Shown piece after piece: positions 7,824 to 8,381 of a stretch of DNA of 8,381 nucleotides. The DNA lies in NCBI GenBank assembly GCA_002304785.1, contig DBMG01000074.1, forward strand, positions 9,267-17,647, in the 5' to 3' direction. Position numbers and translations under genes: made by a program. Below the pieces are notes generated by a model. That model was not told the origin of the DNA. It ran no database searches and was given only the letters and a program-made list of their open reading frames with translations. Each line of letters begins with the position of its first letter. The first letter of the stretch is position 1. The stretch comes from Candidatus Accumulibacter sp. UBA704. Its GTDB lineage: Bacteria > Pseudomonadota > Gammaproteobacteria > Burkholderiales > Rhodocyclaceae.

Positions 7824-8381
7824 ATGGAAATCAAGGGTAGCGTAGCCGTCATCACCGGCGGAGGAAACGGGATCGGCGAAGCCGTCGCCAAGTATTTCGC
7901 GCAGAACGGCGCCAAAGTAGTGATCGTCGACATGGCGCAGAAGAATATCGATCGCGTCGTCAAGGACATCCAGGGAATGGGCGGCGAGGTCATAGGCGTG
8001 CAGGCCAACGTGACCAGCGAAGCCGACACGGCGAAGTTCATCAAGGCCGCCATCGAGGCTTTCGGACAGATCAACATCGCCGTGTCCTGCGCCGGCATCA
8101 TCCGCGACGGCACCATGCTGTCGCTGGACAAGGAAACCGGCAAGGTCAATCGCAAGATGGGCCTCGACAAGTGGCAACCGGTCATCGATACCAATCTCAC
8201 CGGAACCTTCCTGACCGTGCGCGATGCGGCCGAGGCGATGGTGAACGGCGGCTGGCCGGGCCTGCTGGTGACCATTTCTTCGGTCAACAAGGTAGGTCAG
8301 GTCGGCCAGCTCAACTACTCGTCGGCCAAGGTCGCCGATGCGCTGCTGCCGAAGATCGTCGTCGGCGAGTTCCTCATGCGC
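7824..8381 (+). CDS. short-chain dehydrogenase/reductase (partial, 3' end outside window)
   Basis: The 186 visible codons form a classical SDR. The cofactor loop is TGGGNGIG (11-18), Asp36 at the end of strand 2 suggests NAD(H) rather than NADP(H), and the active site has Asn124, Ser152, Tyr165 and Lys169 (YSSAK). The usual NNAG motif reads SCAG (88-91). Between this and the Asn there is a longer, charged loop (SLDKETGKVNRKMGLDKW, 100-117), about 8-10 residues more than in FabG. AAGGA (7811-7815) is 8 bases before the ATG. In this operon it could oxidise 3-hydroxybutyrate or another hydroxy acid, or act on a 3-hydroxyacyl-CoA to feed the thiolase. It does not closely resemble the usual 3-hydroxybutyrate dehydrogenase start, so the substrate stays open. 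Confidence 0.93.
   Translation, partial: MEIKGSVAVITGGGNGIGEAVAKYFAQNGAKVVIVDMAQKNIDRVVKDIQGMGGEVIGVQANVTSEADTAKFIKAAIEAFGQINIAVSCAGIIRDGTMLSLDKETGKVNRKMGLDKWQPVIDTNLTGTFLTVRDAAEAMVNGGWPGLLVTISSVNKVGQVGQLNYSSAKVADALLPKIVVGEFLMR

Overview
The window looks like chromosome from a GC-rich proteobacterium, most likely a betaproteobacterium of the Rhodocyclales type. That placement is inferred from base composition, protein style and gene combination; no ribosomal or taxonomic marker is present. The densely packed genes with good Shine-Dalgarno sites, all pointing one way after position 1079, suggest one regulated catabolic operon with its own activator.

Layout. Positions 1-911 (minus strand) hold the 5' two thirds or so of a membrane-anchored HtrA/Deg serine protease that runs off the left edge. 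A 167-base divergent gap follows. Positions 1079-2530 (plus) encode a PAS / AAA+ / Fis-type activator of sigma-54 RNA polymerase. Positions 2531-2984 are a large control region. Including the last bases of the activator gene, it carries three related 18-bp palindromes (probable activator sites), a perfect match to the IHF consensus, and a -24/-12 sigma-54 promoter with exact spacing, followed by a leader of about 270 bases. Downstream lie a GntP-family permease (2985-4367), a hairpin, a one-chain family I CoA-transferase of the propionate CoA-transferase/YdiF type (4451-6088), an SCP2-type thiolase (6156-7400), a 105-residue protein I do not recognise (7450-7767), and the start of a short-chain dehydrogenase cut by the right edge (7824-8381).

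How the genes fit together. The activator probably senses a short-chain organic or hydroxy acid, or a derivative, through its PAS domain, binds the palindromes and opens the sigma-54 promoter with DNA bending by IHF. The permease would import the acid, the CoA-transferase would activate it with CoA taken from an acyl-CoA, the dehydrogenase would interconvert hydroxy and keto forms, and the thiolase would cleave the 3-ketoacyl-CoA. 3-Hydroxybutyrate or acetoacetate is the simplest substrate that fits, and the activator-plus-GntP pairing resembles the 3-hydroxybutyrate locus known in Pseudomonas. The SCP2-type thiolase, the unknown small protein and the unusual dehydrogenase leave room for a less common substrate.

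The most interesting points are the compact sigma-54 control region, in which one operator overlaps the activator's stop codon, and the small unknown protein lying between thiolase and dehydrogenase.
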